A stretch of 17,852 nt of DNA. It comes from Holophagaceae bacterium. Lineage in GTDB: Bacteria > Acidobacteriota > Holophagae > Holophagales > Holophagaceae. Under the pieces are notes generated by a model, which saw nothing but the letters and a program-made list of their open reading frames with translations, was not told the DNA's origin and did not search any database. The stretch is from assembly GCA_025353305.1 (NCBI GenBank), contig JANXQX010000318.1, positions 1 through 17,852 of the forward strand, read 5' to 3'. Numbering within the stretch: the stretch's first letter is position 1; each line of letters opens with the position of its first letter. A program made the position numbers and the translations under genes. Shown piece by piece: positions 7,038 through 15,134 of the stretch.

Positions 7038-10000
7038 TTACATGACTCCTGATCCGGTCTCGATCGTATCAGCAGGTTCCAGTGCCTCTCCGCTGAACGT
7101 CCGTTTGAACCAGGCGAGCAATTTGCCAAAGCTCCAGTCGTCCAGGATCTCGTAGAAGACCGGCACGATGATGAGGGTGAGCATTGTGGAAGTGACGATT
7201 CCGCCCACCACCGCGCGGGCCATGGGCGCCCGCATTTCCGCGCCCGCGCCCAGCGCCAGGAACAGGGGCAGCATGCCGCCGATCATGGCGAAAGTGGTCA
7301 TGAGAATGGGTCGGAGCCGCGTGATGCCCGCCTTGATGAGCGCGTCGGTGCGGGCCATCCCTTCCTTCTGCAACTGGATGGCGTAGTCCACCAGCAGGAT
7401 GGCATTTTTCGTCACCAGGCCCATGAGCAGGATCTGGCCGATGCTCGTCATCATGCTCATGGTGTCGCCGGTGATGAGCAGCATCATGACCATGCCGACC
7501 ATGGAGAGCGGCAGGCTCAGCATGATGGTGATGGGCAGCTTGAAACTCTCGAATTGCGAAGCCAGCACGAAGTAGATGAAGAAGATTGCCAGCAGCAGCG
7601 AGGTTCCCATGTACCCGGCGGTTTCCTTGGAATCCCGCGCCTGGCCGAGTATCTCGACCTTCACGCCCTCGGGCATCTGGCCGGATTTCTTGAACTCCGC
7701 GATTTTCCTGACGACGCCATCGCTAACTTCCTGCAACGTGTTGCCTTCGAAATTGCAGGAGACTTCGACTTCTTCCTGCAGGTCGTGGCGCTGGATCTTG
7801 GCGGGCGCGATGGACTCTTCGAAGCGAACGATCTGATCCAGGCGCACCAGGGGATGTTTGCCTCCGCCGATATCCTTGGTGCTTTCCACCGACATGGCCG
7901 AAAGCTGGGTGGCCAGCCGCCGTCCCTGGTCCGACAGGCGCACCCGCACATCCCGTTGCTCCCCACGCTCGTCTTCGTATTTGGCGACCACCTGCCCATC
8001 CACCAAGGGCCGGACCATCTGCGCCACCAGGGCCGGCGAAACACCCAGGTCACTTGCGATCTTCCTATCCACCACGAGCTTCAACTCAGGCTTGCCGGAG
8101 TCCTGGCTGGTCCATATATCCACCGCGCCGGGAACACTGATGAGCGCCTTTTTGACGAGCGGCGCGGCCTGCGTCACAGCAGCGCGATCCAGGCCTTCCA
8201 CCGCCAGCATGATGGGCCGCTGGTTGCCAAAATCACTCACGGCACTGACCGAGGTTTCCACACCGGCCACTCCACGGAACGCCTCCCTCAAATGACGCCG
8301 GATCCATACATGATTGGGCCGTTTACCGTCTTTCAATTTCACATAGAGGCCGCCGGTGTTGATGGTGCCGCCCAGCCCGGTGCCGATGGTGCTGTAGGCC
8401 TGCTCCACACCCGGTGTGGCGGTGATGATGGCCTCCAATTCCATGGCCTTCTTTTTCGTGGCTTCCATGCTGGAGCCCGGCTCCGTCTTGAAGGTTATTT
8501 GCAGATCGCCGCGATCGAAATCGGGCATGAAGTTGTTGCCCAGGAGACCCGCCAGGCCCATGGCCAAAAGGAAGCTGCCGAACCCGATTCCAATCACGGT
8601 CTTGCGATGGGCCAGGCTCCACGTGATGACTTTCTTGTAGAACTGCTCCCAGCCGTCCAGCACGCGCCCAAATGCTTCCACCGCCCGCATGATGGGGTTG
8701 CGGCCCTGGTAATGCACATGCCCATCGGCACTCTTTTCGTGCTCTGGATCCGGCCACACGGAACTGAGCATGGGGTCCAGGGTGAAACTCACGAAAAGGC
8801 TCACGGCCACGGCAAACGCGACGGTGATGCCGAATGGGAAAAAGAACTTCCCTACGATGCCGCCCATGAAGGCCACGGGCACGAAGACGGCAAGGATGGA
8901 CATGGTGGTGGCGATGACCGCGGGTCCGATCTCGGCGGTGCCTTCCCGCGCCGCTGTGACGTGGTCCTTGCCCATTTCCGCGTGGCGGGTGATGTTCTCG
9001 CGCACGACGATGGCATCGTCGATCAGAATGCCGATGGCGAGGCTCAGGCCCATCAGCGTCATGGTGTTCAGGGTGAAGTTCAGGGCCCTCATGATGATGA
9101 AGGTGGAGATCACGGACACCGGCAGCGTGAGACTGGTGATGAGCGTCGAGCGCCAGGATTTCAGGAAGAAGAACACGATGATCACCGTGAGCAGACCGCC
9201 CAGGTAGATGCTGATGTTCACGTCCTCCACGGACTGGTGAATGAAACGCGCGTTGTCGCGGGCCTTCACCACACCGATGCCCAACTTTACAAGCTCAGGA
9301 TTCATCACATCCAGGGCCTTGTCCACGTTGGCCACCATGGCCACGGTGTTGCCACCGGTCTGGCGCTGGAGTTCCAGGGCCACCACATCCTGGCCGTTGA
9401 ACCTGGCCAGGCTGCGCTTCTCCTTGAATCCATCCACGATGGTGGCGACCTCCCACAACTCAACGGGGCGGCCCTGCTTGTTGCCCACGATGACATGGCG
9501 GAAGTCATCCACGGATTTCGCCTTGGCGTCCACCTTCACGGCCACTTCCCGCGTGGCCTGCAGCAGGTTTCCCGAAGGCATGTCCTTGGTGTCGTTGCTC
9601 AAGGCCGCCATCACCTTGGGCAGCGAGAGGCCGATGGCTTCGAGCTGGGCAGGATCAACCTCCACCTGGATCTCCCGAGTGCTGCCACCAACCACGTCCA
9701 CCCTGCCCACGCCGTTCACGTTCTCCAGACGGCGTTTGAGAAAATCCTCGGCCACCCGGGTGAGCTCCCGGTTGCCCATGCCCGTGTGCTGGCCGTCAGG
9801 GCCCACCACCAGCGAGACCACCGGCAATTGGGCCGGATCGAATTTGGAGATGACCGGTTCCTCCATGGTGCTGGGGAGATCACGCCTGATCTGGGCGATG
9901 CGCGTGCGCACATCATCCAACGCCTTGTCCACATCGCGACCCAACTGGAACTGGATCATCAAAGTGCCCACGGACTCCTGACTGGTGCTGGATATTTCCT

Positions 10001-10232
10001 TGATCTGTTCGATGGGGTTGACCGCTTCCTCGATCTTCTTCACCACATCCTGCTTCACGGCCTCAGGCGAAGCGCCGGGGTACACGATGGAAACGGTGAT
10101 GACGGGAATGTCGATATTCGGGAACTGGTCAATGCCAAGGTTTTTCACGCTGAAAAGACCCAGGACCACCAGCGCGAGCATGATGCAAACCGTCGTCACC
10201 GGCCTGCGGATGGAGAAATCCGAAAGAAACAT
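7038..10232 (-). CDS. RND multidrug efflux pump, HAE1 (AcrB-like) inner-membrane permease
   Basis: This is 1064 residues, the usual length for the family. The N-terminus SDFSIRRPVTTVCIMLALVV is the typical cytoplasmic helix plus TM1. GLSLAIGILIDDAIVVREN (395-413) is TM4 with the proton-relay pair Asp405-Asp406. GLVTKNAILLVDYA, near the C-terminus, supplies the TM10 lysine. Two large periplasmic loops and 12 predicted membrane segments complete the pattern. The protein forms a trimer that pumps amphiphilic drugs or lipids out using the proton gradient, passing them through the fusion protein to the outer-membrane channel. It starts three bases after the fusion-protein gene, with AAGGAAG eight bases upstream of the ATG. 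It is the last gene of the TetR-led operon. No metal-binding Met clusters of the CusA type were seen. The specific substrate is unknown. Confidence 0.96.
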   Translation of the reverse strand: MFLSDFSIRRPVTTVCIMLALVVLGLFSVKNLGIDQFPNIDIPVITVSIVYPGASPEAVKQDVVKKIEEAVNPIEQIKEISSTSQESVGTLMIQFQLGRDVDKALDDVRTRIAQIRRDLPSTMEEPVISKFDPAQLPVVSLVVGPDGQHTGMGNRELTRVAEDFLKRRLENVNGVGRVDVVGGSTREIQVEVDPAQLEAIGLSLPKVMAALSNDTKDMPSGNLLQATREVAVKVDAKAKSVDDFRHVIVGNKQGRPVELWEVATIVDGFKEKRSLARFNGQDVVALELQRQTGGNTVAMVANVDKALDVMNPELVKLGIGVVKARDNARFIHQSVEDVNISIYLGGLLTVIIVFFFLKSWRSTLITSLTLPVSVISTFIIMRALNFTLNTMTLMGLSLAIGILIDDAIVVRENITRHAEMGKDHVTAAREGTAEIGPAVIATTMSILAVFVPVAFMGGIVGKFFFPFGITVAFAVAVSLFVSFTLDPMLSSVWPDPEHEKSADGHVHYQGRNPIMRAVEAFGRVLDGWEQFYKKVITWSLAHRKTVIGIGFGSFLLAMGLAGLLGNNFMPDFDRGDLQITFKTEPGSSMEATKKKAMELEAIITATPGVEQAYSTIGTGLGGTINTGGLYVKLKDGKRPNHVWIRRHLREAFRGVAGVETSVSAVSDFGNQRPIMLAVEGLDRAAVTQAAPLVKKALISVPGAVDIWTSQDSGKPELKLVVDRKIASDLGVSPALVAQMVRPLVDGQVVAKYEDERGEQRDVRVRLSDQGRRLATQLSAMSVESTKDIGGGKHPLVRLDQIVRFEESIAPAKIQRHDLQEEVEVSCNFEGNTLQEVSDGVVRKIAEFKKSGQMPEGVKVEILGQARDSKETAGYMGTSLLLAIFFIYFVLASQFESFKLPITIMLSLPLSMVGMVMMLLITGDTMSMMTSIGQILLMGLVTKNAILLVDYAIQLQKEGMARTDALIKAGITRLRPILMTTFAMIGGMLPLFLALGAGAEMRAPMARAVVGGIVTSTMLTLIIVPVFYEILDDWSFGKLLAWFKRTFSGEALEPADTIETGSGVM

Positions 10233-10235
10233 GGA

Positions 10236-11402
10236 TCACTTCCTTTCGGGCAGTGGGGCAGGTTTTGCGGCGGGGCCAAGCGCGGGTTTTGGCGCGGCAT
10301 CGGCTCCACCCGGGACGATCCTGATTCTGCTGCCGTCCCTCACAAGATCCTGGCCCGTGGCCACCACTTTTGCCCCCACAGGAACTCCATCGATGGGACG
10401 GAACCCGTCCTGCTCTGGCCCTACAAACACACTTCGCTTTTTTGCGACACCGTCTTCCACCACATACAAGTCGCCATTTTGGCCTTCGACTTTGATGAGC
10501 GAGGCCGGAAGGGAGGGTCGCTGAGTCTGGCCGTTCCCCAGGATCAGGCCTTCCACGAACACACCGCTTTTCAGCTGGCTGTCGGTATTGGGAACCTCGA
10601 TCCGCACATGCAGGTTGCGACCGTCCGGCGAAAGCACAGGGCTCACCTGGGTCAATGTCCCCGTGAAGGGCTGCTGAAATCCAGGGACGCGGAAACGCAC
10701 ACTCTGACCAGGTTTGACAAGGGCCATGGCATTGGCGGGAAGATCCGCGTGGATCTCCAGTTTGCGATTGTCCACCACATCGAACACACCCTGCCCGGCC
10801 ATGAGCACATCCCCAGCCTGCACCAACCGGCGGGCCACCTGGCCATCAAAGGGTGCCAGTATGCGGGCCTTTTTCATCCGCACCTTGGCCATGCCCGCCT
10901 GGCTTTCAGCGGCCTGCACCGCCGCGGCGGCAGCGTTGTTGGCAGTCTCAGCCACCTGCGCCGCCTGCCGCGTGATGCTGCGCTTTTCAAGCAACATCTC
11001 GGCTCTGGCCGCGTCCCGCTTGGCCTGCAGGGCCTGGGCCTGGGCCTGGGCCAGTTGGGCCTCGGCAGCCTGCGCGGCCAGGGAGAGATCATCCTCATCC
11101 TGGGTTGAAAGCACGGCCCCGGCCCTAACGGTGTCACCTTCCTGGACCAGAACGCGTGTCACGCGGCCCGGCACCTCCGCCTTCAGTTCCGCGCGATTCA
11201 TCGCCAGCAGGTTGCCGGTGAACGGAATGCTGGGGCTGAAGGCGCGGTTCTCCACCGAGGTGACGGTGACGGGCACGATCCCCTCTGCCTTCACCTGGCT
11301 CTGGTGGCTCAGTTCCGCATTGCGTTGGCCGCGGTGGTAGGTGGCTGCGCCGGCGATGACAACCACGACCGCGACGCCTATGAAAAGTGCTTTCTGTTGC
11401 AT
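10236..11402 (-). CDS. RND efflux periplasmic adaptor (membrane fusion protein)
   Basis: This is 388 residues from ATG 11402. After a short cytoplasmic start, ALFIGVAVVVVIAGAATY is a single membrane anchor; there is no lipobox Cys. A biotinyl-lipoyl half (AEVPGRVTRVLVQEGDTVRA) is followed by a long Ala/Gln-rich alpha-hairpin (AAQAAEAQLAQAQAQALQAK onward). The other lipoyl half follows (ARILAPFDGQVARRLVQAGD), then beta-barrel and membrane-proximal domains. It links the inner-membrane pump to the TolC-like channel. A longer frame begins at TTG 11435 or ATG 11432, but ATG 11402 has GGAG six bases upstream and starts right before the anchor helix. It lies 44 bases after the channel gene and 3 bases before the pump gene, in one operon. 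Confidence 0.94.
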   Translation of the reverse strand: MQQKALFIGVAVVVVIAGAATYHRGQRNAELSHQSQVKAEGIVPVTVTSVENRAFSPSIPFTGNLLAMNRAELKAEVPGRVTRVLVQEGDTVRAGAVLSTQDEDDLSLAAQAAEAQLAQAQAQALQAKRDAARAEMLLEKRSITRQAAQVAETANNAAAAAVQAAESQAGMAKVRMKKARILAPFDGQVARRLVQAGDVLMAGQGVFDVVDNRKLEIHADLPANAMALVKPGQSVRFRVPGFQQPFTGTLTQVSPVLSPDGRNLHVRIEVPNTDSQLKSGVFVEGLILGNGQTQRPSLPASLIKVEGQNGDLYVVEDGVAKKRSVFVGPEQDGFRPIDGVPVGAKVVATGQDLVRDGSRIRIVPGGADAAPKPALGPAAKPAPLPERK

Positions 11403-11446
11403 ATCCAACTCCAGTAGACGAGTTCGGTTCATCAAATTTCAGAATT

Positions 11447-12736
11447 TCAAAGTGGAGGGAGGCCAAGGCTGCGCCGTTCATCGAACAGCGCCGACCAGAC
11501 ACCCAACTGCGCGCGGACCCGTGCGCTTTCCATCTGCCGCTCGGTGCGTTCGGCTTGCAGAAGGTCCAACGAGGTGATGAGTCCCTGATCGAAGGATTCA
11601 CGGCTCACGCGAAGCGCCTCTTTCCCCGCGTCGTGAGCCTTGGTGGCGGCTTCGAGCAGCGCGATGGACTTTTGGATTTCCCGTCGGGCCGTCTGTTGTT
11701 GCACCTGGATCTGGCGTTCAAGATCCATTTTCTGCTGCCGCACCTGCTCCAGCACTGCCCGGTTCTGGGCCCGCTTGCCGGAGCTGCGCAGGCCGTCAAA
11801 AATCGGCACTTTCAATGTCAGGCTCAACCTCCAGGTTTCGTAGGGTTCATGAAACAGGTTGTCCGTCTTCCCGGCCTGCCATCCGTAGTTGGCGTTCAAA
11901 TCCAGTTTCGGTTTCATGTCCGAGGACAGGATGCGGTCATTGATGCCGATGGCTTTCTCCTGCTGCTCCAACTGCGTAAGCTCGCTGCGGGACACGCCCT
12001 GCAAGTCCTTCGGGATCTCCAGCGCGGACATCCTTTCCAGCTGCAATGGGGTGCGCGGATCCAGGCCCAGTTGCCCATCCAGAACTTCGAGCGAACGCGC
12101 GAAATCGGCCTTGGCTTGCAGCACATCGGGGATGACGCCTTGCAATTCCGCCTGGGCCCGCAACAGGTCCAATTGGGTGGCACTTTGAGCGTCCAGTTTG
12201 GATTTCACATCTTCAAGAAACCGCTCAGAGGTCTTCATGCGGACGGCCACCACATCCAACTGGGCCTCGGCTCCAAGCACTGCGAGGTAGGCCTTGGCGA
12301 CGCCATGCAGAGTGTCCAGTTCAGCCGTGGTGTAGGCCGCTTGGGCTTCCCGCTCGCCGACCTTCGCCACCTCCACCGCGCTGTTCAATTTCCCGAAATA
12401 AAAGATCGGCTGGGTGAGGGTGAACTGCGTGGTGTAGAAACTGCGTGGGGAGACGAGGCTGTTCTTGTCGAGATTGAACTGCGCCAGCGTGTCTCCGAAA
12501 CTGCTGTTGAGGATCGAGACATCCCGGTTGCGCGTGAAATCCGCGGTGGCGTTGAATTGGGGCAGTGCGTCGGCGCGGGTGGCCGTGATCAGTCCGCGGC
12601 GCTCGTCCACACGGGCAGAGGCAGCCTTCAATAGCGCGTTCTGCTCCTTGGCGCGAGCGAGCGCCCCTTTCAAGTCGAAGGTCAGCGGGGCCTGGACGGG
12701 TACTTCGGCAACATAGGCCGGGGGCATGGGCAGCAT
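11447..12736 (-). CDS. TolC-family outer-membrane efflux channel
   Basis: This is a 429-residue protein with two outer-membrane efflux protein (OEP) repeats. Each holds long Ala/Gln/Leu-rich helices (for example AYLAVLGAEAQLDVVAVRMK and ESFDQGLITSLDLLQAERTE). Between them are beta segments such as FYTTQFTLTQPIFYFGKLN and LTLKVPIFDGLRSSGKRAQN, the trimeric-barrel strands. QLDLLRAQAEL and SLDLLQAERTE are the usual turn motifs of the family. Its role is the outer-membrane exit duct for the pump encoded just downstream. The ATG is firmly placed by AAGGAG six bases upstream (743-748 of the 12-kb block) and by the TetR stop one base before. Oddly, the N-terminus MLPMPPAYVAEVPVQAPL lacks the positively charged, hydrophobic signal peptide such a protein needs. 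Confidence 0.93.
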   Translation of the reverse strand: MLPMPPAYVAEVPVQAPLTFDLKGALARAKEQNALLKAASARVDERRGLITATRADALPQFNATADFTRNRDVSILNSSFGDTLAQFNLDKNSLVSPRSFYTTQFTLTQPIFYFGKLNSAVEVAKVGEREAQAAYTTAELDTLHGVAKAYLAVLGAEAQLDVVAVRMKTSERFLEDVKSKLDAQSATQLDLLRAQAELQGVIPDVLQAKADFARSLEVLDGQLGLDPRTPLQLERMSALEIPKDLQGVSRSELTQLEQQEKAIGINDRILSSDMKPKLDLNANYGWQAGKTDNLFHEPYETWRLSLTLKVPIFDGLRSSGKRAQNRAVLEQVRQQKMDLERQIQVQQQTARREIQKSIALLEAATKAHDAGKEALRVSRESFDQGLITSLDLLQAERTERQMESARVRAQLGVWSALFDERRSLGLPPL

Positions 12737-12737
12737 G

Positions 12738-13400
12738 TCAGACTCCTTGCGGCGCGACGCCGAGAGCGCGCAGGGTGTGATCGGTGAGAAAGCGGCTGAG
12801 GCTCGCAGGATCGGGTGGAAAGGCTGAGCCTGAATTGAGCTTGATGATTGCGGGGATGAATTTGTAGATCATGGCGCTGCCGTGAATGGCAGCCATGGCA
12901 AAAAGGGTTTCCGTTTCTCCCCAGTCCGGCCGTAGGATCCGCACACAGTCCCGGAGATGGGTGAAGTAGGGCAGCATGAAATCCCGGTTGAGCTCCTCAA
13001 GAAAGGGTCCACCCACCGCCAGTTCCCGCATGAGCAGGGCGCTCGAGGCCTTCATCAGCGGATCGCAGTCGCTCATCAGCAACTGGTCTACAAACACGCG
13101 GATGTGGTCCTGGACTCCCTTCAACGCCAGTTCTTTCGCCAATGAGTGGCTGGAATGCGGGATCGGGGCCAACTGGGCGACCTGGCTGGGGCAACGTTCA
13201 AAACCCGCCCGCAACACTGCGAGGTAAAGTCCCTCTTTGCCACCAAAGTGGTAGGCCACCATGGCGCTGTTGGCCTTGGCCTTGGAAGCGATCTCGCGAA
13301 GGCCCACGCCATCGAAACCCTTCTCCGCAAAAAGCAGCGTGGCAGCTTCCACAAGCCGCAGCTTGATGTCGTGCGGTAGGTCAGTCATCGGGTGTGGCAT
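12738..13400 (-). CDS. TetR-family transcriptional repressor (CecR/DUF1956-like) of the efflux operon
   Basis: This is 220 residues from ATG 13400. The N-terminal helix-turn-helix is typical: LRLVEAATLLFAEKGFDGVG, then LREIASKAKANSAMVAYHFG and GKEGLYLAVL. The NSAMVAYHF recognition helix and the C-terminal helices (FAMAAIHGSAMIYKFIPAII) resemble the CecR/DUF1956 group, which often controls efflux. It should dimerise, bind the palindromes upstream of its own gene, and let go when a ligand enters its C-terminal pocket. TTG 13421 and ATG 13388 are alternative starts; only 13400 has a weak GGTG at suitable distance. It ends one base before the TolC-like gene, so regulator and pump share one transcript and the system is self-limiting. 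Confidence 0.93.
   Translation of the reverse strand: MPHPMTDLPHDIKLRLVEAATLLFAEKGFDGVGLREIASKAKANSAMVAYHFGGKEGLYLAVLRAGFERCPSQVAQLAPIPHSSHSLAKELALKGVQDHIRVFVDQLLMSDCDPLMKASSALLMRELAVGGPFLEELNRDFMLPYFTHLRDCVRILRPDWGETETLFAMAAIHGSAMIYKFIPAIIKLNSGSAFPPDPASLSRFLTDHTLRALGVAPQGV
12743..12748 (-). promoter_or_regulatory. Shine-Dalgarno fixing the start of the TolC-like gene
   Basis: On the minus strand AAGGAG stands six bases before ATG 12736 and overlaps the last codons of the TetR gene. It matters because it argues against a longer, signal-peptide-bearing start. Confidence 0.75.
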
Positions 13401-13415
13401 CTGGGTCACCAAGTT

Positions 13416-13431
13416 AATCAATCGAATGATT
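13416..13431. promoter_or_regulatory. TetR operator, proximal copy
   Basis: AATCAATCGAATGATT differs from the distal perfect palindrome by one base, and both are preceded by TT. It lies 15 bases upstream of ATG 13400 and overlaps a candidate -10 (13426-13431). A bound repressor would block both polymerase and access to the start region. Confidence 0.75.
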
Positions 13432-13453
13432 AGGAATTGTTACGGAATGACAA
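13426..13453 (-). promoter_or_regulatory. Candidate second promoter of the efflux operon
   Basis: Minus-strand TTGTCA (13453-13448) and AATCAT (13431-13426) are 16 bases apart, five and four of six matches to sigma70 consensus. The -10 hexamer lies inside the proximal palindrome. This is suggested by position only. Confidence 0.35.
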
Positions 13454-13519
13454 GTGCCTTTCTGGCCCGGCCGTTACGGGTCCTGTTGCCGAACGAAGGA
13501 CAGTTTGACCCGAGACGAA

Positions 13520-13548
13520 ATGATTAATCAATCGATTGATTGAGTCAA
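13520..13548 (-). promoter_or_regulatory. Candidate sigma70 promoter of the TetR-efflux operon
   Basis: Minus-strand TTGACT (13548-13543) and AATCAT (13525-13520) are separated by exactly 17 bases, and the distal operator fills that spacer. This is the standard layout for TetR steric repression. The leader to ATG 13400 would be about 110 bases. Confidence 0.55.
13526..13541. promoter_or_regulatory. TetR operator, distal copy (perfect 16-bp palindrome)
   Basis: AATCAATCGATTGATT is its own reverse complement. It recurs with one change 110 bases away at 13416. It sits between -35 and -10 of the repressor-side promoter and 58 bases before the divergent small membrane-protein gene, so it may control both directions. 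Confidence 0.8.
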
Positions 13549-13589
13549 TAAAAAAAATTCGTGCTATTTCTGGATGGCCCCAAGTTCCT

Positions 13590-13593
13590 GGAG
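13590..13593 (+). promoter_or_regulatory. Ribosome binding site of the small membrane-protein gene
   Basis: GGAG lies six bases before ATG 13600. The frame is open back to GTG 13561, and there is an ATG at 13594, but the GGAG abuts that one and the GTG has no Shine-Dalgarno. Confidence 0.55.
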
Positions 13594-13599
13594 ATGCCG

Positions 13600-13950
13600 A
13601 TGCTGCTCTTCTACATTTTTTATTACGTGTTCTCGGCCGTAATGGTGTTCCAAGGCCTCAACATCGCTTCCGAAGTGGCTGATCCGCTGGGAACCGTGCC
13701 CGAAGAAGTGGGCCAGTCGCCCACTTCAAGCCATGGGTGGGGCAGTTTTCTGGTTTCCTACGGCACCCTTTGCATCGTCATCGCCCTGCTCAGCCATCCC
13801 TACGAATACTTCGTCTCCGCCCTGCGCCCCCTCCTGGGAACTGGCATGGTGATCATGGCGCTCTTTGGCGCCTGGGTGGTTTTCAAGGGGCGCACCGTGA
13901 AGTATCTGGGCGAGGCTGCAGCGGACATGAGTCCCGAGAGCCATCATTAG
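13600..13950 (+). CDS. Small membrane protein of unknown function, divergent from the efflux operon
   Basis: This is 116 residues from ATG 13600. I do not recognise the family. Three hydrophobic stretches look like membrane helices: residues 1-20 (LLFYIFYYVFSAVMVFQG), about 48-66 (SFLVSYGTLCIVIALLSH) and about 76-98 (LLGTGMVIMALFGAWVVF). A hydrophilic, Glu/Pro-rich loop lies between the first two, and the polar tail ends SPESHH. It shares its upstream region with the TetR operon, including the perfect operator, so it may be induced with the pump and could assist it or protect the membrane; that is inference from position. It converges on the desaturase gene 24 bases away. Codon use looks coding, and the reverse strand offers only a shorter overlapping frame. 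Confidence 0.7.
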   Translation: MLLFYIFYYVFSAVMVFQGLNIASEVADPLGTVPEEVGQSPTSSHGWGSFLVSYGTLCIVIALLSHPYEYFVSALRPLLGTGMVIMALFGAWVVFKGRTVKYLGEAAADMSPESHH

Positions 13951-13974
13951 ACGCAGCTGATTTTCGAATAGTAC

Positions 13975-15126
13975 CTACGCGTAAACCAAGGCCGAGCGGA
14001 CTTCCATCCTGGCGGCCTTCCATTCTTCCCAGGCCGCCCGCAGTTCCAAGCGGTGTTGAGCCATGGTGGCCTTCCATTCAGCCTTGGCTTTGCGCCATTG
14101 TTCGGCCCTGGTGTGACCCATGGCCTTCCACTCAGCCTTCTTGGCTTCCCAGGCTTCGTGCTTTTCCTGGATGGAGGCAAGGGCTGCATCCACCCGCAGC
14201 CGGGCGGCGGCAAGGCGCTCCTGCAATGGCGTTGCCACGGCGGGACTGGCGGTGGCCAAACGCTCCCGCAATTGTTTTTCTTCCATTTGCAGGCGGGCTC
14301 GTCGCAAGGCCTCAAGACTTACCCGACGCAACTTGCTGACAAGACCCATCCAGGACATAACGCTCAATAGCCATTTCGTGGTGTCCCACTGGTACCACCG
14401 CACGCCATTTCGGTAGTCCCACTGCCACATGTGGTGGAAATTATGATAGCCCTCGCCGTAGGTCAGGGGCGCCAGCACCCAGTTGTCGCGAGCGGTATTG
14501 GCATCGGTATACGGGCGGCTCCCGAACATATGGGCGGCGGAATTGATGAGAAAGGTCGTGTGGTGGGTCAGCACGATGCGCAAGGAGAGGCCCATCACCA
14601 GGTAGGCCCAGAAATGCCCGGTCAGCAGGCCGATGTAGAGGGGGATGCAGGCCACCACGGCGCCGATGAGGAAATGATTTCGATGCTGCCACATCACCAG
14701 CGGATCCTTCTGGAGATCCGCCACACCTGGGAGGCTGCTCTCCTTTTCTTCCATGACCCAGATCCAATGGGCGAACCAGAAGCCCTTCTGGATGGTGTAG
14801 GGGTCCTTTTCCGTGTCCACGAATTGGTGGTGTAGCCGGTGATCCGAAGCCCACTTCAATGCCGAGTTCTCGAAGCTCGCAGCGCCGAAACATAGCAGCA
14901 GAAAACGCACCGGCCAGGTGGCCTGGAAGGCGCGATGGGAAAACAGCCTGTGGTAGCCCGCGCTGATGGCGGTGCCGATGGCGAAAACCATGGCCGCGCA
15001 AAGCAGGATTTCACTCCAATGAATCCCCTGGACCGCAACTTTCACAGGGACCAGCACCGCCGCGACGGCGAGCGTGCCCAACAGGAAAGAAACATTGAGA
15101 ACACTCCAGCGCGAGCGCTTCGGCAT
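13975..15126 (-). CDS. Membrane fatty-acid (acyl-CoA/acyl-lipid, delta-9-type) desaturase with a long C-terminal helix
   Basis: This is 383 residues. The three histidine boxes of the stearoyl-CoA/acyl-lipid desaturase family are intact: HRLFSH (59-64), HRLHHQ within DHRLHHQFVDTEKDPY (95-110), and GEGYHNFHH (224-232). The NSAAHMFGSRPY segment (195-206) carries a further metal ligand. Hydrophobic pairs at about 12-55 and 150-190 are the membrane helices. The enzyme uses a di-iron centre and O2 to place a cis double bond in acyl chains, adjusting membrane fluidity. The catalytic part ends near 270. Residues 275-383 are an extra highly charged helix with regular Trp (326, 333, 344, 351, 366, 369), not part of the usual enzyme. 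ATG 15126 has AGGAG six bases upstream, partly inside a hairpin. Confidence 0.92.
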   Translation of the reverse strand: MPKRSRWSVLNVSFLLGTLAVAAVLVPVKVAVQGIHWSEILLCAAMVFAIGTAISAGYHRLFSHRAFQATWPVRFLLLCFGAASFENSALKWASDHRLHHQFVDTEKDPYTIQKGFWFAHWIWVMEEKESSLPGVADLQKDPLVMWQHRNHFLIGAVVACIPLYIGLLTGHFWAYLVMGLSLRIVLTHHTTFLINSAAHMFGSRPYTDANTARDNWVLAPLTYGEGYHNFHHMWQWDYRNGVRWYQWDTTKWLLSVMSWMGLVSKLRRVSLEALRRARLQMEEKQLRERLATASPAVATPLQERLAAARLRVDAALASIQEKHEAWEAKKAEWKAMGHTRAEQWRKAKAEWKATMAQHRLELRAAWEEWKAARMEVRSALVYA

Positions 15127-15134
15127 GAACGGCT

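Noticed and set aside
7554..11108. A plus-strand open frame of 1184 codons opposite the pump and fusion-protein genes.
   Set aside because: It is antisense to two certain RND genes. Its product is His/Gln/Gly-rich low-complexity sequence with no domain, as expected when GC-rich codons are read from the other strand.
11387..12634. A plus-strand open frame of 415 codons opposite the TolC-like gene.
   Set aside because: It is a mirror of a certain outer-membrane channel gene. No ribosome site, no recognisable motif, and it overlaps the fusion-protein start.
13545..13560. An A-run (T-run on the minus strand) that could be a terminator tail.
   Set aside because: No GC-rich stem precedes it on either strand, and it lies in a divergent promoter region, not after a gene.
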